Source: Lentzea californiensis (GTDB lineage: Bacteria; Actinomycetota; Actinomycetes; Mycobacteriales; Pseudonocardiaceae). From it: a stretch of 64,000 bases of DNA. Positions 42,601 through 50,336 of this stretch are shown here, in pieces. Location of the stretch: contig NZ_JANBBE010000012.1 in the NCBI RefSeq assembly GCF_024648825.1, positions 1-64,000 on the forward strand, read 5' to 3'. The position numbers and the translations under genes were made by a program. Position 1 is the stretch's first letter. The number at the start of each line of letters is the position of its first letter. The notes under the pieces are model-generated. The model was not told the DNA's origin and ran no database searches. It worked only from the letters and a program-made list of their open reading frames with translations.

Positions 42601-44126
42601 GCCGGGTCCGGGACGCGCTGGGCGGCGAGTGGACGAGCCACAAGGACATCGACAGCGTCACCAGGGCGATGGCGAGCACACCGGAGAACTCGCGCGGCGC
42701 GCTCGCGTACAGGTTCACCGACGAAGAGGGACGTACGCAGGGCCACGTCGTGAGAGTCGTCAACACTCCGGACGGCGTCGCGTACGCCGATCCTCAGACA
42801 GGGCGGCTCGCGACGCTGCCTGACGACGCAACGGATGTCCGCCTTCTCTCAGAGGACTACACCGACGACACGGCGCACTCGCACGTCGATGACGACGGCG
42901 GCTACGGTGCGACACCCGAGGAGCAGCGCGACGACGCCGTTGACCAGGTCGCGGACGAGCTCGGCATCAGTGATCCGGAGAAACGGCAGGCGCTGGCCGA
43001 CACCTACGACGCCGCGAGGGAGTACACGGCACCAATCATCGTGGACGTGGCCGCGCGCATCCACGACGACCTCCAGGTGATCGCCGATGCCGACCCGGAC
43101 CACCGCGTGGTCTTCCTCGGACGCGACGGGCACAGCCTCGCCCTCGCGAGCAGGGAGCTCGACCCGGCGTTCTTCGACCGGCACGCGAGCGAGGTCGTGC
43201 TGTCGCGAGCGGTCGTCGAGGCGGCGTTGCGGGACATCGAGCGCTCCGACCCCGACCGGGACCTCAGCGCCGTCGACGAGTTCCGGCTGCACAAGAAGGT
43301 CGCGGACGAGGACGTGCCAGGCGCGTACGACCGGCTTTCGGACTACCTCGACTCGGCGGGCGTGCCGATCCACGGCGACGGCGGCATCAGCCTCGTCGAC
43401 ACCAGCTACAAGGGCACCGTGCAGGAGATGCTGACGGCGGCGTACCCGGACCCGGAGTTCCAGGGCCACTACGCCTTCCACGGCCAGTCGCCCGGCGATC
43501 CGCACCCGGACGCGAAGAAGGGTTACCTCGTCGACCTCGAACCGGAGGAAGGCGGCGGCAAACCGTTGCGGGAGCTGCCGGACGACCCCGGTCGCACGTT
43601 CGCGCACCAGGACGCGATCGGCGTCATCGAGGAGACGTTGCACGGTACTATGTCGAGTCCGCGCAGGATCGACGAGAGCGGGCCTGTCCAGCAGCCGCAA
43701 CGTTTCGAGCCCGATCCGGCGGCGGGCATCAACCCGCTCAAGGTGGCCGAACCGTTCCAGGACCCCGCGGTGCGCGAGGGCGCCAAGGCGATGAGCCTGC
43801 GGGCGGTCGTCGACGTGGCGCGGGAGATGGCCGAACTCAGGGCAGAGGGCGGCGCGTGGCGGGACGAGCTGTCCGCACGGGCTGAGCACGGCCGCGACCA
43901 GGTGCGGTCCTGGGTGGCCGAGGACGGCAGTGGCGACCCGAGGTTCCGCGAGGTGATGGACTCACTGGTGCGCCGAGGCGACAAGGGCGCGGTCGCGGAG
44001 GTGGAAGCGGCAGTGCGCGACCTCCCGCCCGACGAGCAGCGTCGCGTGTGGACGGAGTTCGCCGCACAACCGGGAATCGCGGAACGCGTCGAGTACGCAC
44101 GCGTTCTGAAGGAAGGGAAGCGATGA
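39654..44126 (+). CDS. WXG100-led polymorphic toxin with ART, papain-like and HAD-like domains
   Basis: The 1490-residue protein reads as a secreted multi-effector toxin. Residues about 57-150 are a helical WXG100/ESX-like leader. Residues about 155-655 are a repetitive Gly/Pro linker. Next is an ADP-ribosyltransferase of the R-S-E class: Arg697 (TLFRG), STS 736-738 and Glu783/Glu785 (an ExE motif). A papain-fold toxin domain follows with Cys950 (TNCVEAM), His1031 (GHVVRVV) and Asp1046 (YADPQ). The C-terminal 400 residues include FLGRDGHSLA (Asp1158) and VDTSYKGTVQEML, resembling a HAD-like domain attached to surface-glycan enzymes. The stop overlaps the next start. Export by type VII secretion is inferred. 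Confidence 0.85.
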   Translation: MSVSSAGRPGHDHRMTGRQRGPSSSSSHHGNGRGDHRGSPPASSSSPSAGGVGGRGTRMDPDAVENLGGKIASRGDQVRNAVSSRLNINASSGSAGVFGQVAMQHADRAISTARNSAEMAASAADNAGAKTKATAQTTRDTDRSVGDSMRKIDPAPPAPSRGSSTGSPSSAAPPSSAGGRATVPSTLPGGTSTPGRQSAPAAVGGPVTRAPEPGGARRVAGPGSTPLPGGTGVPAGRSSPAAAGGPTPGTNVAGNPSSGRGPGGPMAGGPAPGTSTAGGPQTSRGPGSPMAGGPPPGPAGTSHNRGPAAGGPPAGTPSAGRSPSGPMAGGAPGTSAAGSQQSGRGPAGPMTGGAAPGTSLAGNPQAGRGPAGPTSPGHAGNPQTRGGPQTGRPLAGPPAGGPALGGGPPPGRGPAPAGQMGSQPASRPPAPMAGGPAPGARPPGTAPFGRGPGGPVPGGTHQSGPPAGRVPMAPPGGPAHGGPRPGDPGPRSSFGPAGMHPGNQNGPARQTPWQGHPHSTDPRTAHPQGTHPQTAPPRGPMAPGGHQNGPGPHPQRHADGPPGGGQRHPGLGNPSAPPSGRPVRGGSPQDGQPHRAPGRPSHGVPDHNAPVRRQDDRSPGHDRPVQDRLPHQRPGQDHPSDRPADRNAPAPTPSSRPHDGQLPPVAFQHTDLSHYDQSQIVRRQVDDFTADENTLFRGAQQTPDEVRRASGFAPPVQHGRADILKHIEGDTNRFVSTSTEIDKSLTFSSTGEHGYLYRIKAPGGILSERTQDRMGHEHTRYGEGEVLFAGGIDWRYVEGWHKVVQGPDGKQVGEFVPNPDFIGGERKSEPETPDELKYVPPPEPPPIEMRPSWKIEEDEAREAAERGEVPSPGEKPAEAPQEKKPAPPLPVDVDIQARLGGEPARPAQPAALHAGQGDESSQQRVLQERFPGIEQVNAHRLSEDGHRTNCVEAMIADERRYHGEQVEARPTRPEDVPEQGRLSRVRDALGGEWTSHKDIDSVTRAMASTPENSRGALAYRFTDEEGRTQGHVVRVVNTPDGVAYADPQTGRLATLPDDATDVRLLSEDYTDDTAHSHVDDDGGYGATPEEQRDDAVDQVADELGISDPEKRQALADTYDAAREYTAPIIVDVAARIHDDLQVIADADPDHRVVFLGRDGHSLALASRELDPAFFDRHASEVVLSRAVVEAALRDIERSDPDRDLSAVDEFRLHKKVADEDVPGAYDRLSDYLDSAGVPIHGDGGISLVDTSYKGTVQEMLTAAYPDPEFQGHYAFHGQSPGDPHPDAKKGYLVDLEPEEGGGKPLRELPDDPGRTFAHQDAIGVIEETLHGTMSSPRRIDESGPVQQPQRFEPDPAAGINPLKVAEPFQDPAVREGAKAMSLRAVVDVAREMAELRAEGGAWRDELSARAEHGRDQVRSWVAEDGSGDPRFREVMDSLVRRGDKGAVAEVEAAVRDLPPDEQRRVWTEFAAQPGIAERVEYARVLKEGKR

Positions 44127-45088
44127 GCGAGGAGCTGAACCGGGAACGCCAGGAGCTGGCCGGCCTGGCGCAGCGGTTCGGGCTGCCGCAGACGGTGGCG
44201 GGCGATCCGTTCCCGCCGTCCCAGGAGGGTGCGCCGCTGATCATCGACACGGACGCCGGCGGCGACCCCACCGACGTCATCGCGCTCGTCGCCGCCGCTG
44301 CCGAACCGACACTCACCCTGGTATCCACAGTGGACGAACTGGGCGGACGCCGGGCACGGTTCGTCCGGCACCTGCTCGACCTGCTCGGCCGCGAGGACGT
44401 GCGGGTGGTCGCCGGCGCTGATCTCGGCGAACGAAGGATGGACTGCATCGCGGGTCTCGTACCGGATTCCGTCGAGCCGCAACGGACCGACCTGGCCGAC
44501 GCGGTCGCGGAGGTCGTGACGAACACGGACGGCCTGGTCCGCTGGGTGGGCATGGGCCCGGCGACGAACCTCGCCGCGTTGCTGACCGAGAACCCGTCTC
44601 TCGCCGAACGACTGGTCGTGACGCAGCTGGGCGGCGCGCTGAACCACCGCGATCCCGACCGGGCCGAACACAACTTCCGTCTCGACCCGGCGGCCGCGAA
44701 CATCTTGCTCACCAAGGGAAAGCTGCCGAAGCTGGTGCTGTCGGACACGACGTTCACACCGGAGCTGGAGATCGCCAAGGACTCCGGCTTCTACCGCAGG
44801 CTCGCCACGGCGGAGCCCGCGTGGGCGAAGCTCGTCACCGCGCACATGGCCCAGTGGTTCGACCGCTTCCACCCCGGCACCGTCCAGCACGACGGTCTGG
44901 CGCTCGCGGCCGGCCTCCAGCTCCCCTACGTGGCACTGCGCCGGGAACGCGTGGTGCTCGACGACATCGGCCGGATGACCACCGCCCCGGACGGGAACCT
45001 CGCGCGGATCAGCGTCAAGGCCGACCACCGCGCCTTCCTGGCCTGGCTCACCAGGCGTCTGGACACAGCACTGGAGGAGACCCGATGA
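44123..45088 (+). CDS. Inosine-uridine-type nucleoside hydrolase
   Basis: The 321-residue protein matches the IU nucleoside hydrolase family: the calcium-binding N-terminal motif LIIDTDAGGDPTDVIAL (usually DTDxGxDPDD), the central VGMGPATNLAALL and the later EHNFRLDPAAA that contributes the C-terminal metal ligands. It should cleave the N-glycosidic bond of a ribonucleoside. One acidic residue of the usual PDD is Thr. The ATG overlaps the toxin stop as ATGA, and its own stop overlaps the next ATG, so three genes form one translational unit. A link to nicotinamide or ADP-ribose products of the toxin is possible. Confidence 0.85.
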   Translation: MSEELNRERQELAGLAQRFGLPQTVAGDPFPPSQEGAPLIIDTDAGGDPTDVIALVAAAAEPTLTLVSTVDELGGRRARFVRHLLDLLGREDVRVVAGADLGERRMDCIAGLVPDSVEPQRTDLADAVAEVVTNTDGLVRWVGMGPATNLAALLTENPSLAERLVVTQLGGALNHRDPDRAEHNFRLDPAAANILLTKGKLPKLVLSDTTFTPELEIAKDSGFYRRLATAEPAWAKLVTAHMAQWFDRFHPGTVQHDGLALAAGLQLPYVALRRERVVLDDIGRMTTAPDGNLARISVKADHRAFLAWLTRRLDTALEETR

Positions 45089-47238
45089 ACCGCGACGAGG
45101 CGATCCGTTCCGCGTGGGACTGGATCGTCCGCACGCACGGTCCGAGCTCCGCGAACCTGCGGATCCTCACCGACGACGTGGTGCTGGTGCGCGGTCAGTG
45201 GCACGTGCCGTACGACGCGACTGACGACGTGCTCGCGCCGCTCCCCGCCGTGGAGGTACCCGACGACGGTGGCGAGCCACGCGCGTACGTTCCCACTCCG
45301 CCCTCACCGTGGAAGCGCGGGGTGCCCAGGGGGCAGAGGGGTCCTGAGCTCTCGATCGTCGATCCCGAGTGGGACCTGGAGACCTTCGGGTACCTGGGGG
45401 TGCCGAACGTGGCGATCCTGGGCTGGCTGCGCGAAGAGGGCTCGGACGAGTTCCGCCGCAACGCGGCGCACACCCCGGGTCCCGGTGCCCGGGGATGGCC
45501 GCTGCCGCAGACGCCGGCCGACAAGATCTTCTCCTACTACCAGTGCGGTTGGCTGGAAGAGGACGCCAGGTTCATCTCCGGTGTCGTCGACGTGGTGGTG
45601 TGCACGACGGACCAGATCGGCCAGGACGACAACGGCCACACGTGGCTCGCCACCTACTCCTCCGACCGGCTCCTTCCTCCTGGAACCCGGCGGTGGCGCG
45701 AAGTCGGCGTGCGCGAACTCCTGACCACGACGACGGCGGACGAGGTGCGGGTCAACCCCGGCCACGACTGGCAGACGTCGCTCAGGAGGCCCATCCCGCT
45801 CGACCGCTGGCCCGCGCCGTTCCCCCTGCCCGCCGCGGTCGAACGCCACGAGGACGGCAGCCCCGCGCTGGTCGAACGCGTGGACGAGGCCAGGGCACAT
45901 GATCTCTCGTTCACCGCGGAAGAACGCGAGATCCTCGCGGAGTGCCTTCTGTGGCAGGAGACCGGACAGCCAGGCCCACCTCCGCGGGGTGTGCAGCAGA
46001 CCTGGGACGCGAACGGCGCGCGCGTGTGGCAGGCGCCGACGTTCGGCAAGGCCGCCGGGCTCCCCGCGACCCAGCAGAACGGGTGGCCGTGGCTGGCCGG
46101 TCTCCTCGCCGGCTTCGCACTGGGCGACAACCCTTACGAAACAACGCTTTTCAAGCTCATCGACGACGTCGTCCGCACCATCGCGCAGAGGTCGCCGGCC
46201 TTCCGGTCCGACCACCCCTGGTTGCCGCGCCGCGCCGGATGGCTGCCGAACGCACAGGAACCCGTCGACGTGGTGCGGGCGATCGTGGCCGGCCTCGGCG
46301 CCGGGAACCCCGCTGTCCGGGCCGTCGGCTGGCACGACGAGATCAGTCCGGTGATCGCCCGCGCGGTGTCGCGCGAGGCATTTTCCCGTGCGCCGCACTA
46401 CATCCTGCAAGAACTCGGCATGCCGGCCCCCGACACGGGCACCCCGTGGGGCTTCGCGGTGCGAATCGTGAGCTCGCTCGGCAACCACCCGCCGACGGCG
46501 CTCGCCGCGGCCGCCTTCGACCCACTCGTGGCCGCGCTGACCGGCGCTCTGCTCGGGGCGTGGCACGGCGTCGCCGGCCTGCCGGTCGGACCGCAGCACG
46601 ACCTCGCCGAATGTGTTGCCACCGAAGCGTTTCTGGCGTTCGACCCGAAGTACGCGCCCACCGAGACCACGCATCCGGGCCTACCACCGATCAGCGACGC
46701 GATGCGCGCCGAGGCGGCGAGGAACCCTGGTGGCTGGATCTACTGCGCGGACCCGGACATCGACCCGCGTTACATCCAGGGCACGCCGCTGTTCACGTTG
46801 CTCGGCGCCTACGAGGTCGGACCGGATGGCCAGTTCACCGGCAACACCTGGGTGAACGACGACTACAAGCCGAGCCCGCGACGTCTGGGGCTGCCCGAGC
46901 CGCTGTGCGAGTTCGAGGTGGTGCTCAACTACGTCACGGCGGGCTGGCTGCCCTACGAGGCGGTCATGTCGGCGGCGCTGGAGTCGCAGCTGCTGGGCCA
47001 GCCCGGCCCGGACGGCAACCTCGCCATCGCCAGGGACGCGCACGGCAACAACCTGATCGCGCTCTACTCGTCGCCGCGCTTCCTCCCGCCCGGCGACTAC
47101 CGGCCGGGAGGGATCACGCTCAAGGACATCCTGTCGGTGCTGCCGGGCGTCCAGGTGATGGTCAACCCCGGCGGCGCGGTGGGAGTGGACTTCAAGGGCG
47201 ACGACCTGGTGGCGATGTTCACCGGCCAGCCTCGCTGA
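45085..47238 (+). CDS. T7SS-associated protein with YrhB-like and ADP-ribosylglycohydrolase-like parts
   Basis: The 717-residue protein has an N-terminal YrhB-like segment (about residues 1-60). The middle, about 333-495, resembles ADP-ribosylglycohydrolase: WLAGLLAGFALGDNPYE near its start and AALTGALLGAWHGVAGLP near its end. The metal-binding GGDTDT-like motif is replaced by AFDPLV, so activity is doubtful. The last 170 residues (GGWIYCADPDIDPRY, FEVVLNYVTAGWLPYEA) match SseB-like 'type VII secretion system-associated' proteins. The ATG overlaps the hydrolase stop. The fusion fits an immunity protein against the ADP-ribosyltransferase encoded two genes upstream. Confidence 0.7.
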   Translation: MNRDEAIRSAWDWIVRTHGPSSANLRILTDDVVLVRGQWHVPYDATDDVLAPLPAVEVPDDGGEPRAYVPTPPSPWKRGVPRGQRGPELSIVDPEWDLETFGYLGVPNVAILGWLREEGSDEFRRNAAHTPGPGARGWPLPQTPADKIFSYYQCGWLEEDARFISGVVDVVVCTTDQIGQDDNGHTWLATYSSDRLLPPGTRRWREVGVRELLTTTTADEVRVNPGHDWQTSLRRPIPLDRWPAPFPLPAAVERHEDGSPALVERVDEARAHDLSFTAEEREILAECLLWQETGQPGPPPRGVQQTWDANGARVWQAPTFGKAAGLPATQQNGWPWLAGLLAGFALGDNPYETTLFKLIDDVVRTIAQRSPAFRSDHPWLPRRAGWLPNAQEPVDVVRAIVAGLGAGNPAVRAVGWHDEISPVIARAVSREAFSRAPHYILQELGMPAPDTGTPWGFAVRIVSSLGNHPPTALAAAAFDPLVAALTGALLGAWHGVAGLPVGPQHDLAECVATEAFLAFDPKYAPTETTHPGLPPISDAMRAEAARNPGGWIYCADPDIDPRYIQGTPLFTLLGAYEVGPDGQFTGNTWVNDDYKPSPRRLGLPEPLCEFEVVLNYVTAGWLPYEAVMSAALESQLLGQPGPDGNLAIARDAHGNNLIALYSSPRFLPPGDYRPGGITLKDILSVLPGVQVMVNPGGAVGVDFKGDDLVAMFTGQPR

Positions 47239-47242
47239 AGCG

Positions 47243-48076
47243 TCAGGCGGTGGCCGGCGGCATGTCGTAGGGCTTGACCGCGTCGTAGGCGGACTTGGCG
47301 TAGCCGCCGTACTCCGCGAACCGCTCCAGCCCCTTGACCAGGCCCTGCATCTTCTCCGCCAGCTTGGCCATGCGGCCGCCGAAGCGCGCCATCGCGGCCG
47401 CCAGCTTCGACAGGCGGCCGGCGATCTTGGTCGCCATCATGGCGGCGCGCGTGCCCGCGTACCCGGCGAACGCGGCGATGGAGCTGCCCAGCGTGACCAC
47501 GGCCGACGCGGCGGCGATCAGCGCGCTCGCGATCAGTTCGCCGATCAGGTCCGAAATCCAGCCGAACACCAGCGACCGCAGTTCGCAGACGAGCGCGCCG
47601 GACAGCGCGTAGATCGCCGCGGTGCCGTCCATGGTCTTGCCGAGCGCGTCGTACTCCCCGGCCATCTGTTCCATCTCGCGTTTGAACGCGTCGCCCGACG
47701 CGCCCTCCCAGTCGGCGACGGAGCGCATGTCCTCGCGGTGCTCCTGGGCGACCACCTTCATCTGCAGAGCGGCTTGCTTGAGCTGGTCGGTGTTCGCGTT
47801 GATCTCGTCGGGGTTGCCCAGCAACGCGTCCAGCGGCTCGCGCAGGAAGTCGACGTGCTCCAGCAACCAGCCGACACCGGCGGAAGCGAGCATTCCCAGC
47901 GGGTTCGCCATCATGGCGACCACGTCCACCACCACGCCGGCACCACCGAGCGCGACGTCGATGACGTCAGGGCCCTCGCCCTCGGACTCCGACGTCAGCG
48001 AGTCGACGAAGCCGGCGACGCTGTCCACCACGCCCGCGCCGGTCGACCACGTGGTCGTGCTGTTCTCCTCTGACAC
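47243..48076 (-). CDS. WXG100-type ESX protein with membrane-active C-terminus
   Basis: The 277-residue protein has a central WXG100-like helical hairpin with the WEG turn at residues 123-125 (ADWEGASGDAF). This is followed by hydrophobic helices (LIGELIASALIAAASAVVTL) and a basic C-terminal helix region. Such extended WXG100 proteins are secreted or surface-associated parts of type VII systems. The gene lies 17 bp downstream of a YbaB-like gene on the minus strand, a pairing common around ESX genes. It converges on the toxin operon with a 4-bp gap. Confidence 0.8.
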   Translation of the reverse strand: MSEENSTTTWSTGAGVVDSVAGFVDSLTSESEGEGPDVIDVALGGAGVVVDVVAMMANPLGMLASAGVGWLLEHVDFLREPLDALLGNPDEINANTDQLKQAALQMKVVAQEHREDMRSVADWEGASGDAFKREMEQMAGEYDALGKTMDGTAAIYALSGALVCELRSLVFGWISDLIGELIASALIAAASAVVTLGSSIAAFAGYAGTRAAMMATKIAGRLSKLAAAMARFGGRMAKLAEKMQGLVKGLERFAEYGGYAKSAYDAVKPYDMPPATA

Positions 48077-48093
48077 TTCTCCCCCAGGCGAAA

Positions 48094-48603
48094 TCAGCGC
48101 TTCTTGAAGATCGAGTCGCCACCGAAGTCGTCGTCCTCATCGGTGTCCGGACGCGGCGCGGGACGACGGGCGGGCGGAGGAGGAGGTGGCGCGGCGGCGG
48201 CGCGCTCCTCGTACTCCTCGTTGAACGCGTAGCCCGGTGCCTTCGGCTGTTCCTCTTCCTCCGGCGGCGGCAGGTACTCGGTGATCATGCGATAGGTCTC
48301 GGACCCCTCGCCTTCCACGGCCGCGAACGTCTCGGCGACCTTCACCGCCGCACCGCGCTGCGCCATGCGCGCGATCTCGAGGATCTCGCTGGACAGCTGC
48401 GCGTGCGACTTCCTCATGGCGTCCGCGGTCAGCTCGAGCCCGGTCAGCGCACCGTTGGGCGCGACGCTCACGATGATCGTCCCGTCCTTCGAGGAGGCCG
48501 AACCACCCGCCTGCGCCAGCCCTTCCTGGACCGCCGCGGCCTTCGCCTGCGCGTCGGCGATCTTCGCCTCGAAGTCCCGCATCCACTCTTCGGGCGTCTT
48601 CAC
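48094..48603 (-). CDS. YbaB/EbfC-family protein
   Basis: The 169-residue protein has a YbaB/EbfC-like domain in its first 105 residues: an N-terminal helix (DFEAKIADAQAKAAAVQEG), a strand pair (GTIIVSVAPNGALTGLEL) and a long helix. Family members bind DNA or act as ESX accessory factors. The C-terminal 65 residues are Pro- and acid-rich, probably disordered, ending in basic KKR. The GTG at 48603 follows GGGGGA; longer frames upstream lack a ribosome-binding site. It is in operon with the WXG100 gene. Confidence 0.8.
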   Translation of the reverse strand: MKTPEEWMRDFEAKIADAQAKAAAVQEGLAQAGGSASSKDGTIIVSVAPNGALTGLELTADAMRKSHAQLSSEILEIARMAQRGAAVKVAETFAAVEGEGSETYRMITEYLPPPEEEEQPKAPGYAFNEEYEERAAAAPPPPPPARRPAPRPDTDEDDDFGGDSIFKKR

Positions 48604-48690
48604 CCTGTCCCCCAGATCACGTTCATCCGTACGGTCCAGAGAATTCCACAACCGCGGCGGCGGTGCCGGGGCAACCACCAGATCCGCGCG

Positions 48691-49173
48691 TCAGGTCGTG
48701 CTCGCCGCGATGTCCTGCACGGCCTGGCAGGCGCTCGGCACCGGGTCCAGCTCGTTGACGTGTCCCGCCAGCCGGCAGAGCAACGCCCTGAACGTCTCCC
48801 GGTCCGAATCCGACAGCCCGGACAACACGTGAGCCTCGGCGTGGGAGAGCCGCAGATCCAGCTCCTCCAACCGCGCACGCCCCACGTCGGTCGCCACCAC
48901 CAGGCGGGTGCGCCGGTCCGTCGGCGCCGGGCGGCGTTCCACCAGAGAGGCTCGCTCCAGGTCGTCGAGCAGGTAGGTCATGACGGTGCGGTCGATGCCC
49001 AGCTGCTGGCAGAGCGCCGACTGGCTTTCCGGCTGGTCACGGGTGGCGGCGGTGAGGATCTGGTAGCCGCGGTGGCCGCCGGGCAGGTCGCCCACGGCAG
49101 CGTTGGTGGCCTTGACGAAGGCACGGAACACCACGCCGAGGGTCCAGCCGAAGTCGTCCTCTAGCGCGTTCAC
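48691..49173 (-). CDS. MarR-family transcriptional regulator
   Basis: The 160-residue protein is a MarR regulator. The winged helix-turn-helix spans about residues 48-105 (QSALCQQLGIDRTVMTYLLD, then ASLVERRPAPTDRRTRLV with the wing). A likely operator lies in the 63-bp divergent gap to the hemerythrin gene, so it probably represses itself and that gene. MarR proteins respond to phenolic ligands or oxidants, and pairing with a hemerythrin-like protein favours redox or oxygen signals as an inference. It starts on a GTG. Confidence 0.92.
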   Translation of the reverse strand: MNALEDDFGWTLGVVFRAFVKATNAAVGDLPGGHRGYQILTAATRDQPESQSALCQQLGIDRTVMTYLLDDLERASLVERRPAPTDRRTRLVVATDVGRARLEELDLRLSHAEAHVLSGLSDSDRETFRALLCRLAGHVNELDPVPSACQAVQDIAASTT

Positions 49174-49198
49174 CCGTCGATGATAGTCCGGATAGAAC

Positions 49199-49209
49199 GT
49201 CTGTTAGAC
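49199..49209. promoter_or_regulatory. Candidate MarR operator
   Basis: GTCTGTTAGAC is a perfect inverted repeat around a three-base centre, flanked on both sides by AGAAC/AGAACA sequence, in the 63-bp gap between marR and the hemerythrin gene. The compact position covers both promoters. Confidence 0.55.
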
Positions 49210-49236
49210 AGAACATCTGCGTGACATACTTTCGGC

Positions 49237-49806
49237 ATGACAGATCATGGCGTCGAGCTCCTGTGGGACGAGTCGACGCGCCCCCGAGGTCCAGAGCCTG
49301 AAGCGAACGCGGTCTACAGCGTTTCGGGCAGGGCGATGAGCCGTCAGCTGGTCGGGGTGCACAACCACCTGCGCGAGGAGCTGACGAAGGTCCGTTCGAT
49401 CATCGAGCAGGCCGTGGACGGCACCATCGGCGTGGGCGAGGCGCGGTCCGCGATCAACACGATGACCATGCGCCAGAACAACTGGACGATGGGCGCGTAC
49501 TGCGAGAGCTACTGCCGGCTCGTCACCCTCCACCACACGCTCGAGGACACCAGCCTCTACCCGCAGCTCAGGGAGGGCGACGCGCGGCTCGGGCCCGTCC
49601 TGGACCGGCTGACCGAGGAGCACCACGTCATCCACGAGGTGCTCGAACGCCTTGACGCCGCACTGGTGGCGACGGTCGCGGAACCGCGGAAGATCGTCCA
49701 GGTGCAGGAGGCGGCCGGCCTGCTCACGGACACGCTGCTGTCGCACCTGTCCTATGAGGAGCACGAACTGCTCGAGCCCATGGCCCGGATCCCGTACCAC
49801 CACTGA
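49237..49806 (+). CDS. Hemerythrin-like HHE domain protein
   Basis: The 189-residue protein has the spaced His/Glu ligands of a di-iron four-helix bundle: VHNHLREEL, TLHHTLEDTSLYP, EEHHVIHEVLERL and LSYEEHELLEPM. HHE proteins bind oxygen, nitric oxide or act in iron and redox sensing in the cytoplasm. It faces the MarR gene across a short operator-bearing gap, so it is likely the regulator's target. Confidence 0.9.
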   Translation: MTDHGVELLWDESTRPRGPEPEANAVYSVSGRAMSRQLVGVHNHLREELTKVRSIIEQAVDGTIGVGEARSAINTMTMRQNNWTMGAYCESYCRLVTLHHTLEDTSLYPQLREGDARLGPVLDRLTEEHHVIHEVLERLDAALVATVAEPRKIVQVQEAAGLLTDTLLSHLSYEEHELLEPMARIPYHH

Positions 49807-49862
49807 GTGCACTTGGGCGTGTGCTCAGGCCCGCGCCCGGCGGCTGCCAACAGACTGGGTGC

Positions 49863-50336
49863 GTGGACACCAGGAAGCGAGTCGATCCCGTCCGGCGCGG
49901 TCGCACCATCCTGGGGGCGTCGTTGCTGCTCACAGCCGTCGCCGCGGGGACGAGAGCCGCCGCCGGGTTCAGCTACGCGCCCGAGCTCGAGTCCGCGATC
50001 CGCGCGGACGAAGGCCTCGACGTCACGATCGCGCTGCACACCGGGCTGACGTACGCGTGGCTCGGGTTCGCGGTCCTGACCGCGGCCGCCGCGATTCCGT
50101 TGCTGGCCAGCGGTTCGGGCCGGACGTTCGCGGCCGGCGTCTGCTACGCGCTCGGCATGCCGTTGCTGCTGTTCAGCATCGGCGTGATCGCCCCGATCCC
50201 GGCGGTCCAGACGCTGACGTGGCTGGCGTGCGGCGCCGCTCTGCTGACGGGGTGCTTCGTGGTGCTGACGTCAGGACCGGTGCCGCAGCGGGAAGCTCCG
50301 GGCCGGCGCGGGCCGGCCCGGAGCAGTCGCCGCTAG
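49863..50336 (+). CDS. Four-helix integral membrane protein, unknown function
   Basis: The protein of about 157 residues has four predicted membrane helices (RTILGASLLLTAVAAG, YAWLGFAVLTAAAAIPLLA, GVCYALGMPLLLFSIGVIA and TWLACGAALLTGCFVVL) and a basic cytoplasmic tail. No family was recognised. The start is uncertain: GTG at 49863 and GTG at 49821 are both possible and neither has a strong ribosome-binding site. Its stop shares CTAG with that of the convergent M6 peptidase. Confidence 0.65.
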   Translation: MDTRKRVDPVRRGRTILGASLLLTAVAAGTRAAAGFSYAPELESAIRADEGLDVTIALHTGLTYAWLGFAVLTAAAAIPLLASGSGRTFAAGVCYALGMPLLLFSIGVIAPIPAVQTLTWLACGAALLTGCFVVLTSGPVPQREAPGRRGPARSSRR

